Source of the DNA: Solirubrobacteraceae bacterium
GTDB lineage: Bacteria > Actinomycetota > Thermoleophilia > Solirubrobacterales > Solirubrobacteraceae
Length of the DNA: 64,000 bases
Direction of reading: 5' to 3'
NCBI GenBank assembly: GCA_031177685.1
Contig: JAPSGI010000017.1
Span: forward strand, 1 to 64,000
Shown here: positions 17,210 through 26,072 of the stretch, piece by piece
How positions within the stretch are numbered: the first letter of the stretch is position 1
How the letters are laid out: each line of letters opens with the position of its first letter
Notes under the pieces: model-generated
Seen by the model: the letters and a program-made list of their open reading frames with translations, nothing else
The model's database searches: none
What the model was told of the DNA's origin: nothing
Position numbers and translations under genes: made by a program

Positions 17210-18193
17210 TCACCGTATCGCGCGGTCGATCGCCTTCTGCATCTCGGCGATCGAGGCGGGGCCTTCGAAGGCGGCGACGACGATGCCGCGGCGGTCGATC
17301 ATGAACGTCCAGGGCTCGCTGGGCAGCCGCCAGGCGCGAAACTCCGGGCGGTAGCCCTTCTCGAGCTCGTTGTCGTTGAAGACCTCCATGTGGATGAACT
17401 CCGCGCGTCCCTCGTTGCGCGCCTTGAGCTCCTCCAGCTCGTCGACGATCGGGCCGCACACCCGGCTGCGGCACAGGCCGGGCGTGGCGAACGTGATGAC
17501 GACCGGCCGCTTGCCGAGGACGTCGGCGAGGCTGACCTCGTGCATCGTGCCCGGCGGGATCCGGGTGTCGATCTCGGAGACGTCGCGCACGTCGTCCTTG
17601 GTGGGCGTGTCGACGCGGATCGCCCTATCGCCCGGCCGCGGCGGGCCGCCCTTGCCGTCGCCGACCCGGAAGGCGATCGCCGAGGAGGCGACCAGCCGCC
17701 CGTCCAGGCGCGCCAGCGCGATGATCACGCGGCGGCCGGGCTTGGCGAACGGCACCTCGGCGACGTAGACCGCCTTGGCGGAGTCCGGGTCCAGCGAGGT
17801 GGTCTTGGAGCGGTACGGGGGGCTGACGGTCAGCGACTCGCTGCGCGCCGGGAACGGCCCGCGCACGTCGGTCTGGTCCGCCGAGGCCGTGTAGATCGCC
17901 ACGGCGGCGCCGTTGATCTGCTTGCCGCCCTGGTCGACCAGTCCGAAGGCGAACCGGTTGCGCTTGCCGGGATCCACGACCGAGACGGCGGGGGAAAGCT
18001 GCGGCCCCTGACGCAGCCCCTGGATCAGCTCGCCCAGCGTCGCGTTCCCCCGCGCGGTGGGGAAGTCCTCGGGCCGCGCCGAGGGCGCGGCGGCGGGCGT
18101 GGTGCCCTGGCCGCCGTCGTCGTCGCCACAGCCGGACAGCAGCCCCGCGGCGAGGGCGACGGCGAGCAACATGAACAGCGGGAGTCGCCTCAT
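17210..18193 (-). CDS. thioredoxin-fold lipoprotein
   Basis: Lipobox LLSGC after signal peptide; C-terminal thioredoxin-like KRPVVITFATPGLCRSRVCGPIVDELEELK...WTFMIDRRGIVVAAFEG. Confidence 0.8.
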   Translation of the reverse strand: MRRLPLFMLLAVALAAGLLSGCGDDDGGQGTTPAAAPSARPEDFPTARGNATLGELIQGLRQGPQLSPAVSVVDPGKRNRFAFGLVDQGGKQINGAAVAIYTASADQTDVRGPFPARSESLTVSPPYRSKTTSLDPDSAKAVYVAEVPFAKPGRRVIIALARLDGRLVASSAIAFRVGDGKGGPPRPGDRAIRVDTPTKDDVRDVSEIDTRIPPGTMHEVSLADVLGKRPVVITFATPGLCRSRVCGPIVDELEELKARNEGRAEFIHMEVFNDNELEKGYRPEFRAWRLPSEPWTFMIDRRGIVVAAFEGPASIAEMQKAIDRAIR

Positions 18194-18265
18194 TCGCGAA
18201 GGCAAAGGGTAGGGATCGAGCACCGCCGCCCGCGCCGGACCGGAACTGATTGGATACCGATCCCT

Positions 18266-18988
18266 ATGGCGGAGAGAGCGGCGATCGTGACCGGCGCCTC
18301 CAGCGGCATCGGGCTGGCGCTGGCGCGGATGCTGGGCGAGGAGGGCCACGCGCTCACCATCGCCTCCCGGCGCCCGGAGAAGATCGAGGCCGCGGCCGAG
18401 CAGCTGCGCGGGGAGGGCCGCGAGGTCGAGGTCGTTGCCGGCAACATGGCCGAGGAGGACGCGATCAAGGCCGTGGTGGACGCCCACCGCGCGCGCTTCG
18501 GGCGCCTCGACGTCCTGGTCAACAACGCCGGCGTCGGCATCGGCGCGCCGATCGCCGAGACGCAGACCAAGCGCCTGGACATCCAGCTCGACGTCAACCT
18601 GCGCTCCTACGTCCTCTTCTACCGCGAGTGCGTGGACATGCTGCGCGCGGCGGCGGGCGAGCACCGCAACGCGCTCGTCGTCAACACCGCCTCGATCGCC
18701 GGCAAGAGCGGGCAGGGCTGGCTGTCGATCTACTCGGCGACGAAGTTCGGCGTCGTGGGCTTCACGCAGGCGATGAACCGGGAGCTGGGCGCCGAGGGGA
18801 TCAAGTCCTGCGCGCTGTGCCCGGGCTTCGTGGACACCGCGATGACGGACTTCGTCAAGGGCTCCGTGTCCCCGCAGGACATGATCCAGCCGTCGGACAT
18901 CGCCGAGGTGGTGCGGGCGCTGCTGCGCCTCTCCCCCGCCTGCGTGGTGCCCGAGGTGGTCTTCCAGCGCCCCGGCGAGGGGCTCTAG
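18266..18988 (+). CDS. short-chain dehydrogenase/reductase
   Basis: VTGASSGIGLALA, NNAGVGIGAPI, NTASIAGKSG, YSATKFGVVGFT. Confidence 0.92.
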   Translation: MAERAAIVTGASSGIGLALARMLGEEGHALTIASRRPEKIEAAAEQLRGEGREVEVVAGNMAEEDAIKAVVDAHRARFGRLDVLVNNAGVGIGAPIAETQTKRLDIQLDVNLRSYVLFYRECVDMLRAAAGEHRNALVVNTASIAGKSGQGWLSIYSATKFGVVGFTQAMNRELGAEGIKSCALCPGFVDTAMTDFVKGSVSPQDMIQPSDIAEVVRALLRLSPACVVPEVVFQRPGEGL

Positions 18989-19476
18989 GCGACGCCGGCG
19001 GGCTCGCGCTCGCGCGCGGCCTCGGCGGCCAGGCGGTCGCGCTCGGCCTCCACGATGGCCAGCGCGCGCTCGTAGACGTCGGCCTGGCGCAGCCGGCGCA
19101 GGATGCCGTGGTCGGCCACGTTGCGCTCCAAGAGCTCGCGGTGCGCCGCGACGACGTCCTCGAGCTCGGGCAGGTGCTCGGCCAGCAGGCTCGCCTCCAG
19201 GTGCGCGGTGAGGATGCGCAGCTCGCGCTCGGTGGCGCGGCGCGCGCGCTTGGCCTGCGTGAAGCGGTCCCAGGTGTGGGCGAAGGAGATCAGGCTGGTG
19301 CGCCCGCCGCAGCGGTGCGCGGCGAGCATCGGGCACACGCCGCCGTCGCGCGTGGTGTAGGCGCCGACGATGATGTCGTGCGAGCGGATGCCGTCGAGCA
19401 TGGCGATGCGCGTCTCGACCGGCAGGCAGTCGATGGCCCGCCGCAGATCCTCGATGGCATAGCGTCTGCGTCGCAT
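18985..19476 (-). CDS. hypothetical protein
   Basis: MRRRRYAIEDLRRAIDCLPVETRIAMLDGIRSHDIIVGAYTTRDGGVCPMLAAHRCGGRTSLISFAHTWDRFTQAKRARRATERELRIL... Confidence 0.75.
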   Translation of the reverse strand: MRRRRYAIEDLRRAIDCLPVETRIAMLDGIRSHDIIVGAYTTRDGGVCPMLAAHRCGGRTSLISFAHTWDRFTQAKRARRATERELRILTAHLEASLLAEHLPELEDVVAAHRELLERNVADHGILRRLRQADVYERALAIVEAERDRLAAEAAREREPAGVA

Positions 19477-19571
19477 TTCGGAAGTACCGCCCGCCCGGCG
19501 TGAACGCGAGCGTACGGTAACGCGTCGGACCTCACAAGGAATCACCTTCGCCCTGAAAGGATCGTTGCGAG

Positions 19572-20621
19572 ATGAAGCTCGGCGTCAACGTGGGTTACTG
19601 GGGGCTCGGCCTCACCGCCGAGCAGCAGCTCTCGATCGTCCAGGAGGCCGAGCGCATCGGCTACGACTCGGTGTGGGCGGCCGAGGCCTACGGCTCGGAT
19701 GCCGCCACCGTCCTGGCGTGGCTGGCGGCCGGGACCGAGCGGATCGGCATCTGCTCGGCGATCTTCCAGATCCCCGGGCGCAGCGCCGGGATGACCGCGA
19801 TGACGGCGGCCACGCTCGACCAGCTCTCGGGCGGGCGCTTCCGCCTGGGCCTCGGCCCGTCGGGGCCGCAGGTCAGCGAGGGCTGGCACGGCGTGCGCTT
19901 CGCCCGCCAGCTGCAGCGCACGCGCGAGTACGTCGAGGTGGTGCGGACGATGCTGCGCCGCGAGCGCGTGGAGTACCACGGCGCGACGATCCAGCTACCG
20001 CTCCCCGACGGCCCGGGCAAGGCGCTGAAGCTGACGATCTCGCCCGTGCAGGAGGAGATCCCGATCTACATCGCCGCGATCGGGCCGAAGAACGTCGCGC
20101 TGACCGGCGAGATCGCCGACGGCTGGCTGCCGATCTTCTTTTCCCCCGAGCACGTGCAGGAGTTCCGGCCGATGCTGGAGGAGGGCGCGCGGCGCGCCGG
20201 GCGCTCGCTGGACCGGTTCGACATCGCGCCGACGGTCAACGTGCTGATCTCCGACGACGTGGACGCCGCGCGCGACGCCATGCGCCCGATGCTCGCGCTC
20301 TACGTCGGCGGGATGGGCTCGCGCGAGAAGAACTTCTACAACCAGCTCATGCAGCGCTACGGGTTCGAGGCGGAGGCCAAGGAGGTCCAGGACCTCTACC
20401 TCGACGGGCGCAAGGAGGAGGCCGCCGCCGCGCTGCCCGCCGAGCTGATCGACACCACGACGCTGGTCGGGCCCAGGGACGTCGTGCGCGAGCGCCTGGC
20501 CGTGTACGCGCAGGCGGGGGTCGGGACGCTCAGCGTCAGCCCGATGGCCTTCGACGCGCAGACGCGGCTCGAGCAGCTGCGCCTGGTCGCGGAGCTGGCC
20601 GAGTCCGCCGCGGCGGTCTAG
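19572..20621 (+). CDS. LLM-class (F420-dependent) oxidoreductase
   Basis: MKLGVNVGYWG..AERIGYDSVWAAEAYGSDAATVLAWLAAGTERI..., TLDQLSGGRFRLGLGPSGPQVSEGWHG. Confidence 0.9.
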   Translation: MKLGVNVGYWGLGLTAEQQLSIVQEAERIGYDSVWAAEAYGSDAATVLAWLAAGTERIGICSAIFQIPGRSAGMTAMTAATLDQLSGGRFRLGLGPSGPQVSEGWHGVRFARQLQRTREYVEVVRTMLRRERVEYHGATIQLPLPDGPGKALKLTISPVQEEIPIYIAAIGPKNVALTGEIADGWLPIFFSPEHVQEFRPMLEEGARRAGRSLDRFDIAPTVNVLISDDVDAARDAMRPMLALYVGGMGSREKNFYNQLMQRYGFEAEAKEVQDLYLDGRKEEAAAALPAELIDTTTLVGPRDVVRERLAVYAQAGVGTLSVSPMAFDAQTRLEQLRLVAELAESAAAV

Positions 20622-21709
20622 CGCGCCGGCGCGCCGGACTGCAGGCCGCGCAGGAGCGCCTCGACGACCTCGGGGTCCAGCTGCGAGCCGGCGGCCGCGC
20701 GCAGCTCGTCGCGCGCGTCGTCCTCGTGCAGGGCGGGGCGCCAGGGGCGGTGGGCGCACATCGCGCAATACGTGACGGCGGCGTGCAGGATGCGCGAGGT
20801 CAGCGGGACCTCGTGGCCCAGCAGCCCGTCGGGGTAGCCGGCGCCGTCGTGGCGCTCGTGCGCGTGGCGCAGCGTGCGCGCGACCGCGCGCAGGTGCGGG
20901 ATCGGGTGCAGCAGCCGCTCGGCGATCACGGGGTGCTCGCGGACCACCTCGATCTCGTCGGCGGACAGCGGCGCGGGCCGCAACGGCAGCCCGGCCGGGA
21001 CGCCCAGCATCCCGACCTTGTGCAGCAGGGCGGCGTGGCGCAGCGTCTCCAGCTCGTCCGGCGGCAGTCCGAGCGCCCGGCCCGCGGCCAGCGCGACCTC
21101 GACGACCCGCGCCGACGCGGCCTCCGAGCCGGCCGTCGCCGCGAGCCGGGCGAGCTCCTCGGGATCGGCGCGCACCAGCGAGGCGCGCAGGCCCGCGGCG
21201 GCCAGCGCGCGGCCCAGCTGCGTGGCCATCGCCAGCGCGAGGCGGCGCTCCTCCAGGCCGGTCCCGCCCGGCCGGCCGGCCAGGACCGCGACGACCGCGA
21301 CCACGAGTCCCTCGTGCGAGACGGGGACCAGCAGGCGCCCGTCGCCGTTGCCCGCCACGTGGTTGCTCTCCATCACCGCGAGCAGCTCGCTCGGCGTGAC
21401 GAACGGCGTCCGGGGCGGGGCCGCCTCGTGGTGGTGCCCGCGCGCCACGAGGCGCGGGCGTCCGGAGCGCGCCTCGCGGCGCCACAGCTCGACGGCCGCC
21501 GCCTCCAGCGCTTCCGCGACGTGCGCGACGGCGAGCTGGACGACCTGCTCCTCGTCCGCGGCCAGCGCGAGCGACCGCGAGAACTCGGCCAGCGCGGCCA
21601 GCCGCGGGTCGGTGGGCCGGCGCTCGCCCGGACGGGCCCGCAGCGGCGCCTCGGCCCAGGGACCGCCGTGCGCCTCGGGCTCGCCGTTGCCGCCGGCGGG
21701 CCCGTCCAC
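20618..21709 (-). CDS. GAF + HD-GYP-like domain protein (possibly the 3' half of a frameshifted GGDEF-GAF-HD gene)
   Basis: GAF-like middle; HD region LRHAALLHKVGMLGVP...HPVIAERLLHPIPHLRAVARTLRHAHERHDGAGYPDGLLG. The GTG start has no visible ribosome-binding site. Confidence 0.75.
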   Translation of the reverse strand: MDGPAGGNGEPEAHGGPWAEAPLRARPGERRPTDPRLAALAEFSRSLALAADEEQVVQLAVAHVAEALEAAAVELWRREARSGRPRLVARGHHHEAAPPRTPFVTPSELLAVMESNHVAGNGDGRLLVPVSHEGLVVAVVAVLAGRPGGTGLEERRLALAMATQLGRALAAAGLRASLVRADPEELARLAATAGSEAASARVVEVALAAGRALGLPPDELETLRHAALLHKVGMLGVPAGLPLRPAPLSADEIEVVREHPVIAERLLHPIPHLRAVARTLRHAHERHDGAGYPDGLLGHEVPLTSRILHAAVTYCAMCAHRPWRPALHEDDARDELRAAAGSQLDPEVVEALLRGLQSGAPAR

Positions 21710-22770
21710 ACCGGCTCGGGCTCGGCCGCCGCGGTCGGGCGCGCGGCCGGCCCCGGCGGCGCGATCCGGCTGCGCCCGCTGCGCTTGGCGTCGCGCAGCG
21801 CGCGGTCGGCCAGCGCGAGCAGGCCCTCGGCGCTGCGCTCGGGCGCGCCGAACGTGGCCCAGCCCGCGCTGGCCGTCAGGGGCTCAGCGAGCCCGTGACC
21901 CCCCGCTTCCCCCACGGCGTGGACCAGGCGCCGGGCCAGCTCGCTCGTCTCCGCCTCCCCCGCGGCGACCGCGATCACGCCGAACTCGTCTCCCCCCTGG
22001 CGGCACAGCACATCCTCCTCGCGCACCGCGCGCTCGAGCGCCCGCGCCACGCGGCGCAGCGTGTCGTCCCCCGCCTGGTGGCCGAGGTGGTCGTTGATCG
22101 CCTTGAACCCGTCGAGGTCCAGCACGATCAGCGAGAACGGCTGCTCGTGGCGCCGCGCGCGCGCCGCCTCGCTCTGCAGTGCGCGCCAGAAGCGCCGGTA
22201 GTTGCCGATGCCGGTCAGCTCGTCGGACTCCGCGATGCGCAGGGCCTCGGCCTCGCGCTCCTCCAGCGCGCGGCGCTCGACGCGCAGCGCCCGCACGACG
22301 ACGTGGGTGACGACGGCGAACGCGAGGGCGGGAAGAAGCACCGCGGCGGCAAGGGGGGCGAACTCGCCGGCGCGGTCCGGCTCGTAGGCCAGCGGCGCCA
22401 GGAAGGCCACCAGCGCGGCCACGCCCACGATCACCGTGCGGATCCGATTCTGAAACACCGCGGCGTGGAGGACCGGAAGCACGTAGTAGGCGGGAACCAG
22501 GCTGCGCGAGTCGCCGGTCTGGGTCACGAGCGCGGCGACGATGCCGACCGCCAGCAGCTCCCCACCGAACGTCAGCCACACGGGTGCGCGCCCCGTGCGG
22601 TCGAGGATCGCCAGCGCGGTCGCCACGAGCGCGGCGAGACCGGCGAGCCCGAGGATCGCCGGGCGCGCGGAGTCGTCCTCCAGGAAGGCCGCGACGACGA
22701 GCAGCACGGCGCCGCCGGCGAACAGAAGCGCCGCCGAGCGACCGGCGAGTCGGGCGTCGAGGGCTCTCAT
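21373..22770 (-). CDS. membrane GGDEF diguanylate cyclase-like protein (last ~110 codons look non-coding)
   Basis: N-terminal TM segments; DELTGIGNYRRFWRALQ, LDLDGFKAINDHLGHQAGDDTLRRVA, RQGGDEFGVI; after KRSGRSRIAPPG the frame becomes Arg/Ser/Pro-rich and overlaps the HD ORF. Confidence 0.75.
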   Translation of the reverse strand: MRALDARLAGRSAALLFAGGAVLLVVAAFLEDDSARPAILGLAGLAALVATALAILDRTGRAPVWLTFGGELLAVGIVAALVTQTGDSRSLVPAYYVLPVLHAAVFQNRIRTVIVGVAALVAFLAPLAYEPDRAGEFAPLAAAVLLPALAFAVVTHVVVRALRVERRALEEREAEALRIAESDELTGIGNYRRFWRALQSEAARARRHEQPFSLIVLDLDGFKAINDHLGHQAGDDTLRRVARALERAVREEDVLCRQGGDEFGVIAVAAGEAETSELARRLVHAVGEAGGHGLAEPLTASAGWATFGAPERSAEGLLALADRALRDAKRSGRSRIAPPGPAARPTAAAEPEPVWTGPPAATASPRRTAVPGPRRRCGPVRASAGPPTRGWPRWPSSRGRSRWPRTRSRSSSSPSRTSRKRWRRRPSSCGAARRAPDARASWRAGTTTRRPRPGRRSSRRASCSR

Positions 22771-22885
22771 GAGCGCCCTCGGTGGCCGGTTCCGGCGCGT
22801 GTACGCGGCCTCACGCTACCGCCCGCCCTATGCTCGCACGCGCCCAAGATCCGCCGGGACCATCCTTTCCCATGTCCATCCATCC

Positions 22886-24130
22886 TTGGCAACGGAACAC
22901 GACCTACCCATAAAAACTCACGCTGCACGCCTGCTCCTGGGCGCCTTCGGCGATCCCGGGCATGCGTTCCCGATGATCGCGCTGGGCACGCGTCTGGCCG
23001 CTCGCGGGCACCGCGTGACGCTGCAGACGTGGGAGCGCTGGCGCACCGCGGTGGAGGCCGCGGGGATGGAATTCGCCCCCGCGCCCGAGTACCGCGTCTT
23101 CCCCACGCTCGGGCGGCCGCTGAAGCCCTACGAGGCGGTGTACCGGGCGGCCGGCGAGATGCGTCCGCTGGTGCGCGAGCTGGCGCCCGACGCGGTCGTG
23201 GCGGACATCCTGACGCTCGCGCCCGCGCTCGCCGGCGAGCTGGAGGACGTTCCGGTCGCCACGCTGGTCCCGCACGTGTTCCCCGCGGGCGCGCCCGGCC
23301 AGCCGCCGTACTCGATGGGCGCGCGGCTGCCCCGCACGGCGGCAGGGCGCGCGCTGTGGCGGGAGGTGGGCCGCCTGGCCGCCGGCGGGCTGCGGCGCGG
23401 GCGCGACGAGCTCAACGAGACGCGGAGGCGGCTGGGACTGGCGCCGCTGCCGTACGTGCACGGCGGGATCAGCCGCCGGCTGTGCCTGGTGGCGACGTTC
23501 CCGCAGCTGGAGTACCCGCGCCCCTGGCCGGCGTGGACGCGCGTGGTCGGCCCGCTGCTGTGGGAGCCGCCCGCGGACGAGGTCGAGCTCCCGCCCGGCG
23601 AGGGCCCGCTGGTCCTGGTCGCGCCCTCGACGTCGCAGGACCCCGACCACCGGCTCCTGCGCGCGTCCCTGCGCGGGCTGGCGCGCGCGCCGGTGCGCGT
23701 GCTGGCGACCGCCAACCGGCCGCTGGCCGGCGCCGCGATCGACACGCCGCCCAACGCGCGCCTGGTCGACTGGGTGTCCTACGCGCGCACGATGCCGCGC
23801 TGCGACGTCGTCGTGTGCCACGGCGGCCACGGGACGGTCGCCCGCGCCCTCGCCTCGGGATGCGCCGTCGTCGCCGTCCCCGCCGCGGGCGACATGAACG
23901 AGAACGCCGCGCGGATCGCCTGGGCCGGCGTCGGCACACGCGTCCCCGGCCGCCTCACCACGCCCGCCGCGATCCGCCTGGCCGTCGAGCGCTGCCTCGC
24001 CGACCCGCAGGTCCGCGCGCGCGCCGGCGCCCTCGCGACCTGGCTCGCCGCCCACGACCCGGCGACCCGCGCGGCCGAGGAGATCGAGGCTTTCGCGGGC
24101 GCGGAGCGAACACACGTTCCGTCCGGTTAG
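22886..24130 (+). CDS. UDP-glycosyltransferase-like (MGT/GT-B family)
   Basis: LLLGAFGDPGHAFPMIALGTRLAARGHRVTLQT..., MPRCDVVVCHGGHGTVARALASGCAVVAVPAAGDMNENAARIAWAGVG. TTG start inferred at 22886. Confidence 0.88.
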   Translation: MATEHDLPIKTHAARLLLGAFGDPGHAFPMIALGTRLAARGHRVTLQTWERWRTAVEAAGMEFAPAPEYRVFPTLGRPLKPYEAVYRAAGEMRPLVRELAPDAVVADILTLAPALAGELEDVPVATLVPHVFPAGAPGQPPYSMGARLPRTAAGRALWREVGRLAAGGLRRGRDELNETRRRLGLAPLPYVHGGISRRLCLVATFPQLEYPRPWPAWTRVVGPLLWEPPADEVELPPGEGPLVLVAPSTSQDPDHRLLRASLRGLARAPVRVLATANRPLAGAAIDTPPNARLVDWVSYARTMPRCDVVVCHGGHGTVARALASGCAVVAVPAAGDMNENAARIAWAGVGTRVPGRLTTPAAIRLAVERCLADPQVRARAGALATWLAAHDPATRAAEEIEAFAGAERTHVPSG

Positions 24131-24149
24131 CGCGCCATCGTCGCGCGGC

Positions 24150-24896
24150 ATGGAACGCGAGACGCTGGAGCGACATCTGGCAGACGGACTCTCGCTGGCA
24201 AGGATCGGCGAGATCGTCGACCGCCACCCGAGCACCGTCGCGTACTGGCTGCGCAAGCACGGCCTCATCGCCGTCCAGCGCGAGCGCTACGCCCCCAAGG
24301 GCGGCATCCCCCGCGAGACGCTCGCGCCGCTGGTCGAGAGCGGGCTGTCGATTCGCGACATCGCGGCGGCGCTCGGCGCCGGGTACTCGACGGTGCGGTA
24401 CTGGCTCGGGCGCCACGACCTGCGCACGGAGCGCGCGCGCCGCACGGGTGTCCCGGCGCCGGAGCGCCCCAGCCAGGTCCTGCGCATCTGCCGGCACCAT
24501 GGTCGGACCACGTTCGTGCGGATCAACGCACGTCACTACCGGTGCCTGGAGTGCCGCCGCGACGCCGTGGTGCGCCAGCGGCGGCGTATGAAGCTGACGC
24601 TGATCGAGGAGGCGGGCGGGCGCTGTGCTCTGTGCGGGTTCGACTCGTGGCCGGCCGCGCTTCAGTTCCATCACGTCGATCCAACGACGAAGACCTTTCA
24701 CATCAGCAACGGCGGGCGAACCATGTCGCTCGCGCGGCTGCGGGCGGAAGCACGTAAGTGCGTGCTGCTCTGCGCCAACTGCCACGCCGGCGTAGAGGCC
24801 GGGGCGGTGACGCTACCGGCCACGCTTCTAGACTCTCGGATGCAGCAAGCGGTCCGGGGTAGCTCAATGGCAGAGCGAGCGGCTGTTAACCGCTAG
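24150..24896 (+). CDS. HNH endonuclease with two N-terminal HTH repeats
   Basis: HTH repeats LERHLADGLSLARIGEIVDRHPSTVAYWLRKHGL and LAPLVESGLSIRDIAAALGAGYSTVRYWLGRHDL; HNH core CALCGFDSWPAALQFHHVDP...CVLLCANCHAGVEAG; ORF ends inside tRNA-Asn. Confidence 0.85.
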   Translation: MERETLERHLADGLSLARIGEIVDRHPSTVAYWLRKHGLIAVQRERYAPKGGIPRETLAPLVESGLSIRDIAAALGAGYSTVRYWLGRHDLRTERARRTGVPAPERPSQVLRICRHHGRTTFVRINARHYRCLECRRDAVVRQRRRMKLTLIEEAGGRCALCGFDSWPAALQFHHVDPTTKTFHISNGGRTMSLARLRAEARKCVLLCANCHAGVEAGAVTLPATLLDSRMQQAVRGSSMAERAAVNR

Positions 24897-24924
24897 GTTG
24901 TGGGTTCGAGTCCCACCCCCGGAG
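24853..24924 (+). tRNA. tRNA-Asn (GTT)
   Basis: TCCGGGG/CCCCGGA acceptor stem, anticodon GTT in CTGTTAA loop, T-arm with GGTTCGAGTCC. Confidence 0.95.
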
Positions 24925-24929
24925 CTTCT

Positions 24930-26030
24930 CTACGTCGGCGCTTGGGCGCCCGCTCCGGCCGGGGGGAGCGGCGGGTCGCTGTGCAGGCGCTGGATCTCCT
25001 TGCGGTACTCCCAGTACTCGTAGAGCGCGATCTGGATCGACGCGGCGGCGGGGATCGCGAGCAGGGCGCCCGCGACGCCGAACAGCGAGCTGCCGAACAG
25101 GACCGCGACGAGGACGACGAAGGGCTGGACGTTCACGGCGCGGCTCTGGATGCGCGGCTGGATGACCGTGTTCTCGACCTGCTGGTAGGCGATCGCCCAC
25201 ACGACCCAGACGATCGTGTCGATCGGGAAGTCGTTGAACAGGGTCACGAGGCCGACGAAGACCGCGGCGATGGTGGCGCCCACCAGCGGGATCAGGTCGA
25301 AGAAGAACACGACCACGGCCAGTGCGCCCGCGAAGGGCACGCCGAGGATGCGCAGCACGATGTACGTGCTGACGCCCGCGATCGTCGCCTGCAGCAGCAT
25401 GCCGGCGACGTAGCTGCCCACCGCCCGCGCGCTGCGGTCCAGCGCGCGGCGCAGGCGCTTCTCGCGGTCGGGAGGCTGGAGGGTCAGCAGCGCCTCCACC
25501 CACCCCCTTCCCCGGCTGACCATGAAGATCGACAGGATCAGGATCGTCACCGCGGCGAAGACCGAGCTGACCAGGCCCGACCCAAGGTCGGCCAGCGTGC
25601 CCGCCGCCCCGCCGAGCTCGGCCGGCAGCTTCTCGGCCTCCTGCTCCAGGCGCTGGGTGATCTGGTAGTCCTCGTCCAGGTCACGCAGCTGCTTGTTCTC
25701 GTTCACCGTCTGCTGGATGTCGTCGACGTATTCGGGCACGTTGTCGGCCAGGTCGTTGACCGCGCCCACGATCGAGGGCACGAGGATCGCGCCCAGCGCG
25801 ATCGGCACCATGAACAGCGCCAGGTAGGAGACGGCGATCGCCAGGCCCCGCCGCATGTAGCGGTCGAGGAAGTTCACCGGCCCCGACATGGCCACCGCCA
25901 GGAACAGCGCCACGACCAGCCAACCCAGCGGCGTGCGCAGCAGGTAGGCGATGTAAACGGCCAGCACGACCGTGAGGACGATCAGCACCGAGCGGAAGAC
26001 GACGCGAGTCAGCGACTCCTGGCCGGACAC
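24930..26030 (-). CDS. AI-2E family transporter (PerM-like)
   Basis: Multi-TM protein: VLTVVLAVYIAYLLRTPLGWLVVALFLAVAMSGPVNFLDRYMRRGLAIAVSYL..., DLIPLVGATIAAV, YQQVENTVIQPRIQSRAVNVQPFVVLVAVLFGSSLFGVAGALLAIPAAA. Confidence 0.92.
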   Translation of the reverse strand: MSGQESLTRVVFRSVLIVLTVVLAVYIAYLLRTPLGWLVVALFLAVAMSGPVNFLDRYMRRGLAIAVSYLALFMVPIALGAILVPSIVGAVNDLADNVPEYVDDIQQTVNENKQLRDLDEDYQITQRLEQEAEKLPAELGGAAGTLADLGSGLVSSVFAAVTILILSIFMVSRGRGWVEALLTLQPPDREKRLRRALDRSARAVGSYVAGMLLQATIAGVSTYIVLRILGVPFAGALAVVVFFFDLIPLVGATIAAVFVGLVTLFNDFPIDTIVWVVWAIAYQQVENTVIQPRIQSRAVNVQPFVVLVAVLFGSSLFGVAGALLAIPAAASIQIALYEYWEYRKEIQRLHSDPPLPPAGAGAQAPT

Positions 26031-26039
26031 GGCGCCATC

Positions 26040-26062
26040 GTGCCGTCCCGGCCGGACGGCAC
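26040..26062 (-). terminator. hairpin downstream of dnaG
   Basis: GTGCCGTCC-CGGCC-GGACGGCAC perfect 9-bp stem, extended by flanking GCGCC/GGCGC. Confidence 0.5.
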
Positions 26063-26072
26063 GGCGCGGACG

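Noticed and set aside
24150-24924. HNH gene plus tRNA as an integrated mobile element
   Set aside because: No integrase, no repeated tRNA 3' end and no flanking direct repeats seen; only the stop-codon overlap is supported.
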